Notes: generated by a model not told the origin, from the letters alone. A DNA stretch of 47,699 bases from Bacteroidales bacterium (GCA_024400305.1 JAKSMX010000022.1:1-47699), one strand, 5' to 3'; shown: positions 33,441 through 42,532, counted from the first letter of the stretch. Translations and numbers: made by a program.

Positions 33441-34345
33441 ACACAGAAATAAAACTCAAGGGACTCACTCTTAAAAACCCGGTCATGACAGCGTCCGGGA
33501 CTTTCGGCTACGGCGAGGAATACGCTGATTTCGTGGATCTTGCGGAACTCGGCGGCATCGTCGTGAAAGGTACCACATTGCATCACCGCGAAGGAAACCC
33601 TTATCCGAGAATGGCCGAAACGCCGATGGGAATGCTCAACTGCGTCGGTCTCCAGAACAAAGGCGTGGATTATTTCATCGAGACGATTTATCCACGAATC
33701 AAAGACTTCGACACTAATGTCATCGTGAACGTAAGTGGCTCAAACATAGATGATTACATCGCCGCAGTTTCAAAGATTGATGCTTTGGAGAACATCCCCG
33801 CCATTGAACTCAATGTCTCTTGTCCTAACGTGAAACAGGGCGGGATGGCGTTTGGCGTCACTTGTTCCGGAATAGAACAGGTGGTTCGCGCTGTCCGTGA
33901 TGTCTATCATAAACATCTGATTGTCAAGTTGTCGCCGAATGTCACAAACATCGCCGACATTGCCATGGCCGCTGAATCTGCGGGTGCCGACTCCGTTTCA
34001 TTGATTAACACTCTTCTCGGAATGGCCATCGATGCCGAGACACGCAGGCCGGTGCTTTCCATGGTGACGGGCGGGTTGTCAGGAGCTTGCGTAAAACCTG
34101 TCGCATTGAGAATGGTATGGCAGGTCGCCAAAGCCGTGAAGATTCCTGTAATCGGACTTGGCGGCATTTCTTCTGCGACAGACGCGATAGAGTTTCTGCT
34201 CGCCGGAGCCTCCGCAATAGAAATCGGAACCGCCAACTTCATCGACCCCGCAATTTCCGCCAAGGTCGCGAAAGGCATTGCGGAATATTGTGAACGTCAA
34301 GGAGTTAAAGATGTCAACGAACTCATCGGCGGATTGAGACTTTGA
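33434..34345 (+). CDS. pyrD: Dihydroorotate dehydrogenase, class 1B catalytic subunit
   Basis: 303 aa TIM-barrel FMN enzyme. Features are [12 protein letters not shown] (17-30), [41 protein letters not shown] with the class 1 catalytic Cys130, and [20 protein letters not shown]. It oxidises dihydroorotate to orotate in pyrimidine synthesis. The class 1B assignment rests on pairing with PyrK. A hairpin terminator follows the stop. Confidence 0.95.
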   Translation: MVNTEIKLKGLTLKNPVMTASGTFGYGEEYADFVDLAELGGIVVKGTTLHHREGNPYPRMAETPMGMLNCVGLQNKGVDYFIETIYPRIKDFDTNVIVNVSGSNIDDYIAAVSKIDALENIPAIELNVSCPNVKQGGMAFGVTCSGIEQVVRAVRDVYHKHLIVKLSPNVTNIADIAMAAESAGADSVSLINTLLGMAIDAETRRPVLSMVTGGLSGACVKPVALRMVWQVAKAVKIPVIGLGGISSATDAIEFLLAGASAIEIGTANFIDPAISAKVAKGIAEYCERQGVKDVNELIGGLRL

Positions 34346-34366
34346 TATTTGATGTCGAATCTGATG

Positions 34367-34406
34367 AAAACAGGTGTTTGGAATTTAGTTTCAGACACCT
34401 GTTTTT
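34367..34406 (+). terminator. Rho-independent terminator after pyrD
   Basis: Stem AAAACAGGTGT (34367-34377) with ACACCTGTTTT (34395-34405) and a T-tract at the 3' side. Confidence 0.85.
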
Positions 34407-34458
34407 GCATTTATAGATAAAAAAATGATGGATAATTATAAAATTGAATAAAAATTTG

Positions 34459-34466
34459 TACCTTTG
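34459..34466 (+). promoter_or_regulatory. -7 promoter element TACCTTTG for NPCBM-like gene
   Basis: Exact TAnnTTTG match, 90 bases before the ATG at 34557. The -33 part is not clear. Confidence 0.5.
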
Positions 34467-34556
34467 CCACGCTGTTCACTTTAAATTTCGGTTAAATGAC
34501 TTCACGAAGTTTAGAGGACAAGCACGTAAATGTTAAAAACAGAAGTCTCTTTTGTA

Positions 34557-36962
34557 ATGATGAGGAAAATATTTATATTGCCGATACTGCTTTTATGTTG
34601 TTTGTCTGCAAATGCGCAGTCGCTTCTCGTAAATACACTTAAGCCGATGGATTATAATCATTTCCATTCGGATAATACTTCTTTGAACATCGGCGGCCGG
34701 AAGATTGGCGGCTCCTTCATGCTTGACGCCCCGAAATCAGGCCTGATAGGATCCGGAGAGTCGTCTTTCGTGACATACAATCTCGGAGGCCTGTACGACA
34801 AACTCACCTTCATGATGGGTCCGGCCGTCGCCAATCCGAACGGCATCGGGGATGTCGGCATCATCGTGGTCAGCGCTGACGGACGTACCCTGCTGGATGA
34901 GGTGGTGCACGACTACGACGCGACGAGATATGTCACGCTCAACATGGCCGGTGTAAATAAACTCACGTTCAAAGTCGTAAAGGGAAGCCAGAATGTAGGA
35001 ATCGGCGCCCCTAAACTGTGGAAAGCCGGGCAGCGCGTCGTGGCCGACCCCAATCCGTTAGACGACCTTCCGAAGGGCAGGGTCAAGCTCGTGGAGCAGC
35101 TGAAACCGTATTTTACAAGGGGGACTTTCGTCCAACAGGTCACGGATGACAAAGAACTGATATGGACCGAAAGAGCCGAGTCCATAAGCATAAGCCGCAA
35201 GACCTTCGACTCCGGGCTTCAGATGAACTGTCCTGAAGGTCTGGTGGAGGACCAAAAGGGCTGGAGTTTCTTCTGGCTCAACAAACGCTACGACAAAGTC
35301 TCGTTCATCGTGGGGCCGCGCGACAACCAAAGTACCAACTCGACGGCTTGGCTGGTCGTCAAGGCTGACAACAGGATCATATTTGAAGAAGTTGTGACCC
35401 AGAAGGACCTTCCAAGGCAGATTGTCCTTAATGTCACCGGCATCGAACAGCTGGCTTTCATAAGCGAGCGACGCTCCGGCGACCTGCTCGGCAACATAAC
35501 TTATGGCGTCGTGGATATCTACGCGTATCCTGCAGGTTGTACGGATATCCCGCAGGAAGGTGTGGTGAACCTGAACAAGGACAGGATATCGGCTCTGCCT
35601 GACGTCTGTCCGCTCATGTCAAACATCCGTCCTTTCTCCGTGCGCGGATTCAACAAGGCCGACGACGTGATGTTTTACGGAGAGTCAAGACATTATCACT
35701 TCTCCATGGGCGGCGTCCAATATTGGGAGGGAATGCTCTTCACCACGGGCAACACCTTGATGTCGGACATGATAGATTCGTATGCGGAGTTTGACCTGGC
35801 CGGAGAGTTCGACTATTTGAGTTTCGATGTGGGATGCCTCACGAAAAGACATGCGATGGATGATGACTTCCTGAGGATTTATGCGGATGACAGGCTCGTC
35901 TTTGATGAAAAGATATATTGCACGTGGCCGAACCGGCACTTTGAGATTCCTCTCGGCAAGTGCCGTACACTGCGCTTTGAGAAGCCGGGAAACGGGAAGA
36001 AGAAACAGACGGTAATCGGTGTGGGAGACCTCATCCTGTATAGAGGTCAGCCTGTCGCGAATGATATTTTTGAGCATGAAATTCCCTATTGCCCTAATAA
36101 TGTGGATCTTATAGATCTCTGCGGTGCGCCGTATTTCCACTATTGCGGACGCTTTGTCAGCACCCTGACCAACTTCTCGATGGATGACTGCTTCCGCGAC
36201 GGCAGCACCAGGACGAAAAGTTTCAAGATGAAGGATGGCAGCGAGATTTACAAGGGCTTCATGCTTGAAGCGAATGTCGCTATGGGCTTGGAAGATGTTA
36301 CATTAATGGATGCAGTGTTCATGTTCCTGACCGGAGCTGGAGCAAATATCAGCAATTCCGACGTCTCCGCACATACAGGCACGACTGCGGGTGCAAGCGG
36401 ACCAATGCTCGGTGGAATCTCCCTGCTGTTGTGCAACGGCGAACATCAGTCCTCGGCGGCGGCATTCAATCCGTTCGGAGAATACGAAAGCTGCACCTTC
36501 ACGGTGGCGAATGTGTACGAGCATATTGATGAATTTGACAAGACCTTTGGCAACAAAAGCGAAAAGGCTGTCCTTAATCCAGTGAAACTCAACGTTTTTG
36601 CAGACCAGATACTGGTGGGAGAATTCTGGCTCGACAACAAGACTGAGCCAACGACCATCACCGTCCCGATTTTCAAGTGCCACCAGCTTATGTTTTGGCT
36701 GGAGTGCGGCGACCAGCGTTCGGGACAGTTTGTGTTCTATGACCTGAAAGTCAGCAAAGACCCGTGTTACATTCCGATTCCTGAAAAATATTCTTCAAAA
36801 AAATCTTCCGATGGCCGTGGTGCCGAGTCTGTTGGTGACGGCGGTAAATCGAATAAGAAAGAAAAGAAAAAACTTACGGAAGAAGAGAGGAAGGAAAGAC
36901 GTGAAAAAGCGGCGAAAGCAGTCGAAAACGGCTTGGGAATCATAGAATCTTTGCTGAAATAA
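34557..36962 (+). CDS. Secreted protein with four NPCBM-like modules
   Basis: 801 aa. ATG 34557 or 34560 (MMRKIFILPILLLCCLSANAQ) gives a signal peptide; an upstream in-frame ATG at 34530 is less likely. About residues 30-160, 175-320, 345-505 and 525-745 form four related beta-rich modules that each end with a pattern like VTLNM..G..KLTF or FEIPL.KCRTLRFE, the signature of NPCBM carbohydrate-binding-type domains. The fourth has a hydrophobic insertion (LMDAVFMFLTGAGANISNSD) not found in the others. A very basic tail (NKKEKKKLTEEERKERREKA) closes it. There is no catalytic domain. Function in binding surface glycans is inferred. Confidence 0.75.
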   Translation: MMRKIFILPILLLCCLSANAQSLLVNTLKPMDYNHFHSDNTSLNIGGRKIGGSFMLDAPKSGLIGSGESSFVTYNLGGLYDKLTFMMGPAVANPNGIGDVGIIVVSADGRTLLDEVVHDYDATRYVTLNMAGVNKLTFKVVKGSQNVGIGAPKLWKAGQRVVADPNPLDDLPKGRVKLVEQLKPYFTRGTFVQQVTDDKELIWTERAESISISRKTFDSGLQMNCPEGLVEDQKGWSFFWLNKRYDKVSFIVGPRDNQSTNSTAWLVVKADNRIIFEEVVTQKDLPRQIVLNVTGIEQLAFISERRSGDLLGNITYGVVDIYAYPAGCTDIPQEGVVNLNKDRISALPDVCPLMSNIRPFSVRGFNKADDVMFYGESRHYHFSMGGVQYWEGMLFTTGNTLMSDMIDSYAEFDLAGEFDYLSFDVGCLTKRHAMDDDFLRIYADDRLVFDEKIYCTWPNRHFEIPLGKCRTLRFEKPGNGKKKQTVIGVGDLILYRGQPVANDIFEHEIPYCPNNVDLIDLCGAPYFHYCGRFVSTLTNFSMDDCFRDGSTRTKSFKMKDGSEIYKGFMLEANVAMGLEDVTLMDAVFMFLTGAGANISNSDVSAHTGTTAGASGPMLGGISLLLCNGEHQSSAAAFNPFGEYESCTFTVANVYEHIDEFDKTFGNKSEKAVLNPVKLNVFADQILVGEFWLDNKTEPTTITVPIFKCHQLMFWLECGDQRSGQFVFYDLKVSKDPCYIPIPEKYSSKKSSDGRGAESVGDGGKSNKKEKKKLTEEERKERREKAAKAVENGLGIIESLLK

Positions 36963-37075
36963 AGGATTCCGAAACGGTCTCATCGGCACGATGACACCAC
37001 GGAAAAGCGGTTCGTGGATGAGTGTCCAAGCAAACGGTTTTCAGCTCTGCAAATGCATGGAGCGTGGATGTCAGT
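36963..37075. other. Short intergenic region, no feature found
   Basis: 113 bases between the convergent NPCBM-like and murB genes. No hairpin with a T-tract and no open frame were noted. Confidence 0.5.
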
Positions 37076-38164
37076 TCATGTCCGGGAAGAAATCCTGTCT
37101 GGAACAATGTTTACTTCTGGCTTTATTTCAATGCCGAATCTCTCTTTGACCGAAATTTGGATTTTATTCATCAATTCAATGATTTCTAACGGTTTGCCGC
37201 CGCCGTAATGAACCAAAACAAGTGCCTGCCTGTCCCACACGCCGACATGGTTTTCGCGATAGCCTTTCCAACCTGCCTTGTCGATGAGCCAGCCCGTCGG
37301 GATTTTCACTTCACTTTCATTGACCGGGTACGATGGCATTTCCGGATATGATGTTTTCAATTCTAAATATTTATCCATGCTGACAATGGCGTTTTGGAAA
37401 AAACTTCCGGCACTGCCGACAATCCCGACCTCGGGCAGTTTCTCTTTCCTTATCTCCTTGACGGAAATTGCCACATCTTGAATCGTTGGATTTGTTATGT
37501 TTTTGGAAATCAAATTGTTGCGAATGTTCCCATAGTCGAGTTTCAACTCTCCATTCTTCTTTAAAACAAAATCAACGGCAAAAATCAACGGGTAAAAGCC
37601 AATGGCCGCTTCGCGCTCGCTTAACGCTCCTCTCTTAACTTTCAACTCTTTAAAAATGCTGTTTCTGTACGAAAAATGACATTCTTCGTTCGTGAAAATC
37701 TTAATTTCACCGGATGACAAATCAATCGTATGTACTTGATTTATAACGTCTTTGACCTCTGCGCCGTAAGCACCGATGTTTTGTACAGGCGCGGCTCCGA
37801 CCTTGCCGGGGATGTCGGAAAGATTTTCGAGGCCGTAGAGATTCCTGGAAACGGTGTAGTCAACGAAATCTTTCCAGACTTCGCCGCCAAAACACCTTAT
37901 TATAATATGGTCGTCATTTTCTTCAATCGTTTCAATGCCTTTGAAATTCGGATAGATGACAAATCCGTCGTAAAAGTCATCTTTGAACAAGATGTTGCTG
38001 CCGCCGCTCAAAATCAAAAAGTTGTTTGAGTCTCTGTGCTGCTTAAAATATTGATTTTCAATCAGGACATAAACATCTTCAAGGCTTTTGATTTCTTGAA
38101 AATATTTCACCTTGACATCAAATCCGAACGTGTTTAATTCCCTTAATGAGAAATTTTTTTCCAT
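37076..38164 (-). CDS. murB: UDP-N-acetylenolpyruvoylglucosamine reductase MurB, with in-frame repeat insert
   Basis: 362 aa from ATG 38164 (MEKNFSLRELNTFGFDV); the frame is open upstream but overlaps the divergent glycosyltransferase. FAD-binding and substrate motifs are ILSGGSNILF, IPGKVGAAPVQNIGAYG, CHFSYRNSIFK, GSAGSFFQNAI and FGIEIKPEV. MurB makes UDP-N-acetylmuramate, the peptidoglycan precursor. Residues 173-187 (ELKVKRGALSEREAA), directly after YRNSIFK, are encoded by a 45-bp interspersed repeat that also begins the TPM gene at 42011. The insertion falls in a surface loop and leaves the frame and motifs intact, so the enzyme should be active. Confidence 0.92.
   Translation of the reverse strand: MEKNFSLRELNTFGFDVKVKYFQEIKSLEDVYVLIENQYFKQHRDSNNFLILSGGSNILFKDDFYDGFVIYPNFKGIETIEENDDHIIIRCFGGEVWKDFVDYTVSRNLYGLENLSDIPGKVGAAPVQNIGAYGAEVKDVINQVHTIDLSSGEIKIFTNEECHFSYRNSIFKELKVKRGALSEREAAIGFYPLIFAVDFVLKKNGELKLDYGNIRNNLISKNITNPTIQDVAISVKEIRKEKLPEVGIVGSAGSFFQNAIVSMDKYLELKTSYPEMPSYPVNESEVKIPTGWLIDKAGWKGYRENHVGVWDRQALVLVHYGGGKPLEIIELMNKIQISVKERFGIEIKPEVNIVPDRISSRT
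37604..37648 (-). repeat. 45-bp repeat inserted in frame in murB
   Basis: Identical to 41967-42011 at 39 of 45 bases by hand alignment. It encodes ELKVKRGALSEREAA. The word GTTGAAAGTTAAGAGAGG links it to the intergenic GAAAGTT family (compare 15454-15512). Confidence 0.8.
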
Positions 38165-38243
38165 TTTCCAAAAATTTTCCAAAATTAAATATTTTTTGTT
38201 AAACAACAGAATAAAATCTCTATTTTTATCGTTTGTAAAAATC

Positions 38244-39365
38244 ATGGGAAAGAAACGTGCTATAGTATCGGTAATCAATGACTTAGTAACTGACCAACGT
38301 GTAAACAAGTCGTGTTTGACCTTGCAGAAAGCTGGTTTTGAGGTGCTTCTTGTCGGTCGCCGCCAGCGGAAATCGCCGCCGATGGATGAGCGTCCGTACA
38401 AATCTCATCGGATGAAGCTGCTTTTTGAAAAAGGCCCGTTGTTTTATGCTGAATACAATGCGAGGTTGTTTCTTTTCCTGTTGTTTCATCGTGCTAATTG
38501 TCTGCTTTCCAATGACTTGGATACATTGCTTCCTAATTTCTGGATTTCAAAACTGAAACGTGTCAAACTGATTTACGACAGTCACGAATATTTTACGGAG
38601 GTGCCGGAACTGGTGAATCGTCCGAAAGTGCAGAAAGTGTGGAAACGCATTGAAGAATATGTCGTTCCGAAATTACCGGAGATGATAACTGTCTGTAAAT
38701 CAATCGCCGACATGTTCCATGAGAAGTACGGGCTGAAAGTTCATGTCATCAGAAACATCCCGATGCGCAGGATGCTTCCGGCAACGTCAATGCGTACCGA
38801 AGTCGGATTGGATGAAAAAAAACATATTCTCGTCCTTCAAGGCTCCGGGATAAATATTCACCGCGGTTCGGAGGAATTGGTCGAGTCAATGCGTTATCTT
38901 GATGATTGCCAATTGGTTATAATCGGTGGGGGAGACGTGCTCCCGATTTTGAAAGAGAAGGTCGCACAAAATCATTGGGAAGACCGCGTGAAATTCTTCC
39001 CGAGAATGCCGTACCAAAAAATGATGGCGATAACGCAGCTCGCCGAACTCGGATTCACCTTGGACAGGGACACGAATCTGAATTACAGATTCAGTCTGCC
39101 GAACAAACTTTTCGATTACATACAGGCCGGCGTTCCTGTTGTGGCATCGCAACTCGTTGAAATTAAAAGAATTATAGAAAAATATAACATCGGAACTTTT
39201 GTTGAAAACCACGAGCCGGAGTCGATTGCGAAGACAATTAGAGATGCGTTAAACGATAAAGAATCGTTGGCGTTGTGGAAAAATAATCTCTCTGTTGCGG
39301 CGAAAGATTTGTGTTGGGAAAACGAGGAAAAGGTTTTACTTGATATTTATGCGAAATATGTCTGA
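38244..39365 (+). CDS. Family 4-type glycosyltransferase (1)
   Basis: 373 aa from ATG 38244 (MGKKRAIVSVINDLVTDQRV); the frame upstream overlaps murB and is rejected. It has a GT-B fold layout: an N-terminal part with YDSHEYFTEVPEL, and a C-terminal donor-binding part with GSGINIHRGSEELVE, IIGGGDVLP, and FSLPNKLFDYIQAGVPVVAS, the usual GT4 block. The sugar and acceptor are unknown; a role in surface polysaccharide or lipopolysaccharide is inferred. It overlaps the next glycosyltransferase by 8 bp, so both are made together. Confidence 0.88.
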   Translation: MGKKRAIVSVINDLVTDQRVNKSCLTLQKAGFEVLLVGRRQRKSPPMDERPYKSHRMKLLFEKGPLFYAEYNARLFLFLLFHRANCLLSNDLDTLLPNFWISKLKRVKLIYDSHEYFTEVPELVNRPKVQKVWKRIEEYVVPKLPEMITVCKSIADMFHEKYGLKVHVIRNIPMRRMLPATSMRTEVGLDEKKHILVLQGSGINIHRGSEELVESMRYLDDCQLVIIGGGDVLPILKEKVAQNHWEDRVKFFPRMPYQKMMAITQLAELGFTLDRDTNLNYRFSLPNKLFDYIQAGVPVVASQLVEIKRIIEKYNIGTFVENHEPESIAKTIRDALNDKESLALWKNNLSVAAKDLCWENEEKVLLDIYAKYV

Positions 39366-40476
39366 TAATCATATACATATCGTTTCTTTCGATGTGCCGT
39401 ATCCTGCCAATTACGGCGGCGTGATCGATGTTTTTTTCAAGCTGAAAGCGTTGTCGGAACGCGGCGTGAAAGTTCATCTTCATGTTTTTGAATATGGCCG
39501 CGGACATTCTGATGTCTTGGAAAAAATCTGTTTTTCGGTCAATTATTACAAACGCGATACGTCTTTCAAAAAATCACTGCAAAGACTTCCGTATATTGTA
39601 ACTTCAAGAATATCAACGGAATTGATTCAAAATCTGAATAGCGACAATTATCCGATTCTGCTTGAAGGACTTCATACGTGCGGCGTTCTGCTCGATAAAT
39701 CGTTTGAAGGAAGGCGGGTTTTCGTCAGGACTCACAACATTGAGCACGATTATTACCGGCACCTCGCAAAAAGCGAGAAAAACATTTACAAGAGGTTGTT
39801 TTTCGTGACGGAATCGGCGAAGTTGAGGAAGTTCGAGCCGGTTTTGAGAAAGGCTTCGGGCATTCTTGCAATCTCCAATAACGATTTCGACTATTTCAGC
39901 CGTCATTACAAAAATGTTCATCTGATACCTGCTTTCAATGGTTTTGAGAAAGTCAATATCGTTGAAGGTCAAGGTGATTACGTGCTTTATCATGGGAAAC
40001 TTGATGTGGCGGAAAATTATAATGCGGCGGAGTTTTTGCTGACAAAAGTCTTCAATGACCTTGATGTGAAATTGAAAATAGCGGGCATGAATCCGCCGGC
40101 GCATCTTGTGGCATTGGCTTCTGTAAATCCGAATGTTGAGCTGATCCCGAACCCTGATGACGATGCCATGCAGAATCTGGTTCAAAATGCTCATGTCAAC
40201 ATTCTTGTGACGGCACAGGCTACGGGTTTGAAACTTAAACTTCTCAACGCCTTGTTCAACGGACGTTATTGTCTTGTCAATTCAAAGATGGTTGATGGTT
40301 TGAATATCAATGAATTATGTATTGTTGCGGATTCGCCGTCCGATTTGAAAACCGCTGTACGCAATCTCATGTCAAAGCCTTTTGACAGAAAACAGATCGA
40401 AATCAGAAAGAGAGGGATGGACGCTTTTTACAATGCGTCTGAAGCTGCTGACAGGATTATTGAATTACTTGGATAA
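39358..40476 (+). CDS. Family 1/4-type glycosyltransferase (2)
   Basis: 372 aa from ATG 39358 (MSDNHIHIVSFDVPYPANYGG); an ATG nine bases upstream is also possible. The N-terminal VPYPANYGGVIDVFFKLKAL, VRTHNIEHDYY and the later VLYHGKLDVAENYNAAEFLL follow the GT-B donor domain; TGLKLKLLNALFNGRYCLVNS replaces the usual E-x7-E loop. It is probably not identical in activity to its neighbour. The gene overlaps the first transferase by 8 bp and the convergent ftsE gene by 12 bp at its end. Confidence 0.85.
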   Translation: MSDNHIHIVSFDVPYPANYGGVIDVFFKLKALSERGVKVHLHVFEYGRGHSDVLEKICFSVNYYKRDTSFKKSLQRLPYIVTSRISTELIQNLNSDNYPILLEGLHTCGVLLDKSFEGRRVFVRTHNIEHDYYRHLAKSEKNIYKRLFFVTESAKLRKFEPVLRKASGILAISNNDFDYFSRHYKNVHLIPAFNGFEKVNIVEGQGDYVLYHGKLDVAENYNAAEFLLTKVFNDLDVKLKIAGMNPPAHLVALASVNPNVELIPNPDDDAMQNLVQNAHVNILVTAQATGLKLKLLNALFNGRYCLVNSKMVDGLNINELCIVADSPSDLKTAVRNLMSKPFDRKQIEIRKRGMDAFYNASEAADRIIELLG

Positions 40477-41133
40477 CCTTATCGTTCCGTCGTTGCAGTT
40501 TATGACTGTTGACGGATATTTTATGATGAGGTTGTAGTTGTGAGTCGCCATCAGGATTGTCGTTTTCTGGTCGCGGATCTTCATGAAAAGTTTCATTACG
40601 TCAGTCGATGTGTCAGGGTCGAGGTTGCCCGTCGGCTCGTCTGCCAAAATGACATCCGGGTTGTTGAGCAGTGCTCTCGCTATCGCCACTCCTTGTTGTT
40701 CGCCACCTGAAAGGCGGTAGGGCATTTTGTCTTTTTTGTCTTGTAAACCAATGAGATTCAGAACGTCGTCGATGCGTTTCGAGATGGATTTCTCGTCTTC
40801 CCAGCCTGTGGCTTTCAACACGAACGAAAGATTTTGTTCGACATTTCTGTCATAAAGGAGTTGGAAATCTTGAAAGACGATGCCGATTTTCCTTCTCAGG
40901 AACGGGATTTCTTTCTTTTTTATCTCATTCAGATTGAAGCCTGCGATTTGGAAGCTGCCTTCTCTTGCCGGGAGGTCGGCGTATAAAGTCTTGAGCAGCG
41001 TTGACTTGCCCGATCCGCTTTTCCCGATGAGATACACAAACTCGCCTCGCCCTATTTCGAGGTTTATGTCTTTGAGGACACGGTTCTCGTTTTGGAACAC
41101 CGAGCCGTTTTTTATTGAAATGACACTTTCCAT
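40465..41133 (-). CDS. ftsE: FtsE-like ABC transporter ATPase
   Basis: 222 aa from ATG 41133 (MESVISIKNGSVFQNENRVL); the open frame upstream is Arg-rich and overlaps the TPM gene, so it was not used. Motifs: Walker A GKSGSGKST, Q-loop FQDFQLLYDRNVEQN, LSGGEQQGVAIARAL, Walker B VILADEPTGNLDP and H-loop MATHNYN. The LLYDRNVEQN and EPTGNLDPDTS blocks are typical of FtsE, which with FtsX regulates cell-wall hydrolysis at division. No ftsX is near, so a related ABC role is possible. It is 29 bases behind the TPM gene; its end overlaps the convergent glycosyltransferase by 12 bp. Confidence 0.87.
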   Translation of the reverse strand: MESVISIKNGSVFQNENRVLKDINLEIGRGEFVYLIGKSGSGKSTLLKTLYADLPAREGSFQIAGFNLNEIKKKEIPFLRRKIGIVFQDFQLLYDRNVEQNLSFVLKATGWEDEKSISKRIDDVLNLIGLQDKKDKMPYRLSGGEQQGVAIARALLNNPDVILADEPTGNLDPDTSTDVMKLFMKIRDQKTTILMATHNYNLIIKYPSTVINCNDGTIRLSK

Positions 41134-41162
41134 TATAAAAATTTTTGCAAAAATAAGTATTT

Positions 41163-42017
41163 TTACCATGACCCGCTTGCGCCGCCGCCGCCGAAGTGAC
41201 CGCCGCCGAACCCGCCGAATCCTCCGCCGCCATAACCGCCGGAACCGCCGCTGAAACCGCCCCATCCGCTGCTGCGGTTGCCGTTGTTCAAAAGGTTCAA
41301 CCAGAACAACGTTTTCCAGATGTTGTGGTCATTGCCTTTGCCCGACATTGTTCCGCCGTTGTTGCCTCTGCCCAAAATGCATAAGAGCAGGACGATGAAG
41401 AAAATCGAGAATAAAAGAATCACAATGCCTTCAGCGTCGCCGCCGTTTCCGATGTCTTCCGCTTTGAATTGCCCCGACACCAAACCCATTATGACTGATG
41501 TCGCCTTGTCGATGGCTGTGTAATAATCGTTTTCCTTGAAAGAAGGTATCATCACCTGCTCGATGATGCGTTTTGCGACGGCGTCGGTCACGAAAGGCTC
41601 AAGCCCGTAGCCGGTCTGTATGGTGACGCCGCCCGATTCGTTGCCTTTTTTAGGCTTGACGAGGATGACGGCTCCGTTGTTCTCCTTGTGTCCGACACCC
41701 CATTTCTCGCCGATCTGATATGCGAAATCGGCGACGGTGGTGCCGCCTAAATCATCGATGGTGATGACGCATATCTGCGTCGATGTGGTGTCGTTGAAAC
41801 GCACGAGCTTGTTTTCAAGAAGCTGTTCCTGCTTGGCACTCAATATATTAGCGAAGTCGTTGACCAACCTCGGCGGCACAGGCCTCGCCGGAATGTCCTG
41901 TGCGGAAACAGAAAATGAAATCAAAAACGCAGCAACTGCGACGACAAACCCACGAAGCCCCCACCTCGTCGCTTTGCGCTCTCTTAACTCTCCTCTCTTA
42001 ACTTTTAACTCGTTCAC
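41163..42017 (-). CDS. TPM-domain (YgcG-like) protein with Gly-rich tail
   Basis: 284 aa from GTG 42017, which overlaps the TGA of the preceding TPM gene (GTGA). Residues 3-17 (ELKVKRGELRERKAT) come from the interspersed 45-bp repeat and precede the signal peptide (about 20-40, ending SVSAQ). No other start codon lies between the GTG and the signal. The TPM domain follows (PPRLVNDFANILSA, ICVITIDDLGG, GVTIQTGYGLE), then a membrane helix (about 200-222) and a Gly/Ser-rich tail ending GGASGSW. TPM proteins are membrane proteins often encoded beside LemA and of poorly known role. Confidence 0.85.
   Translation of the reverse strand: MNELKVKRGELRERKATRWGLRGFVVAVAAFLISFSVSAQDIPARPVPPRLVNDFANILSAKQEQLLENKLVRFNDTTSTQICVITIDDLGGTTVADFAYQIGEKWGVGHKENNGAVILVKPKKGNESGGVTIQTGYGLEPFVTDAVAKRIIEQVMIPSFKENDYYTAIDKATSVIMGLVSGQFKAEDIGNGGDAEGIVILLFSIFFIVLLLCILGRGNNGGTMSGKGNDHNIWKTLFWLNLLNNGNRSSGWGGFSGGSGGYGGGGFGGFGGGHFGGGGASGSW
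41967..42011 (-). repeat. 45-bp repeat at the N-terminus of the TPM gene
   Basis: Translated as ELKVKRGELRERKAT. It is identical to murB 37604-37648 at 39 of 45 bases. It begins two codons after the GTG start and before the signal peptide. Confidence 0.8.
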
Positions 42018-42460
42018 GCCTCCTCCTTTCCGAAAGAAATGTCATCGGGCAGCTCGTTCACGTCGTCGCTTTGATACGGGAAGAAGACTTTCAGTTTCTC
42101 GCCCACGCGGAGGATGCCGTTTGCAATGCCGCCTGTGAAATCGCCTTCGCGGAAACATTTTGCCATCTCGTCTTTCACGTCGTTCCAGAAGTCTCTTTCA
42201 ACCAATCTGTTGATGCCTTCGTCGCCGATGATGGAGAATTTCTTGTCTTCAACGGCAAGATAAATCAAAACGCCGTTGCGGTTGGCGGTTTTGTTCATTT
42301 TGAGCATGTTGAAAACCATCACGCTGCGATCCATGATGTCGCCTTTGCAATGGTTCTCGACATGCACTCTGATTTCGCCGCTGGTGTTCAGCTCGGCGGT
42401 TTTGATTGCATCAACGATTTGTTGCTGCTGCTCGGTGTTAAAGAATTTTTTCGGATTCAT
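42014..42460 (-). CDS. TPM-domain protein (cytoplasmic-type)
   Basis: 148 aa from ATG 42460 (MNPKKFFNTEQQQQIVDAIK). It has the TPM segments TSGEIRVHVENHC, NGVLIYLAVEDKKFSIIGDEG and a C-terminal GDFTGGIANGILRVGEKLKVFFP, but no signal peptide or membrane helix. It is the second TPM gene of the lemA-TPM-TPM cluster, an arrangement common in Bacteroidota. The gene is translationally coupled to the next TPM gene by a 4-bp GTGA overlap. Confidence 0.88.
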   Translation of the reverse strand: MNPKKFFNTEQQQQIVDAIKTAELNTSGEIRVHVENHCKGDIMDRSVMVFNMLKMNKTANRNGVLIYLAVEDKKFSIIGDEGINRLVERDFWNDVKDEMAKCFREGDFTGGIANGILRVGEKLKVFFPYQSDDVNELPDDISFGKEEA

Positions 42461-42477
42461 ATTATACAAATTTGGTT

Positions 42478-42519
42478 GCCTGCGGCAAATGTGCGTAAGC
42501 GACCACATCAGCCGCAGGC
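42478..42519 (-). promoter_or_regulatory. Stable stem-loop between lemA and TPM gene
   Basis: GCCTGCGGC (42478-42486) pairs perfectly with GCCGCAGGC (42511-42519); an inner helix ATGTG/CACAT continues after a small bulge. There is no T-tract, so it is not a plain terminator. It may stabilise or process the polycistronic message, or be a repeat element. Confidence 0.6.
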
Positions 42520-42532
42520 TGTCACTTCGAAA

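Noticed and set aside
38165-38401. N-terminal extension of MurB
   Set aside because: It overlaps the divergent glycosyltransferase; the MEKNFSLRELNTFG start fits the family.
41134-41265. Arg-rich N-terminal extension of the ABC ATPase
   Set aside because: It is the complement-frame reading of the Gly-rich TPM tail; the family start is at 41133.
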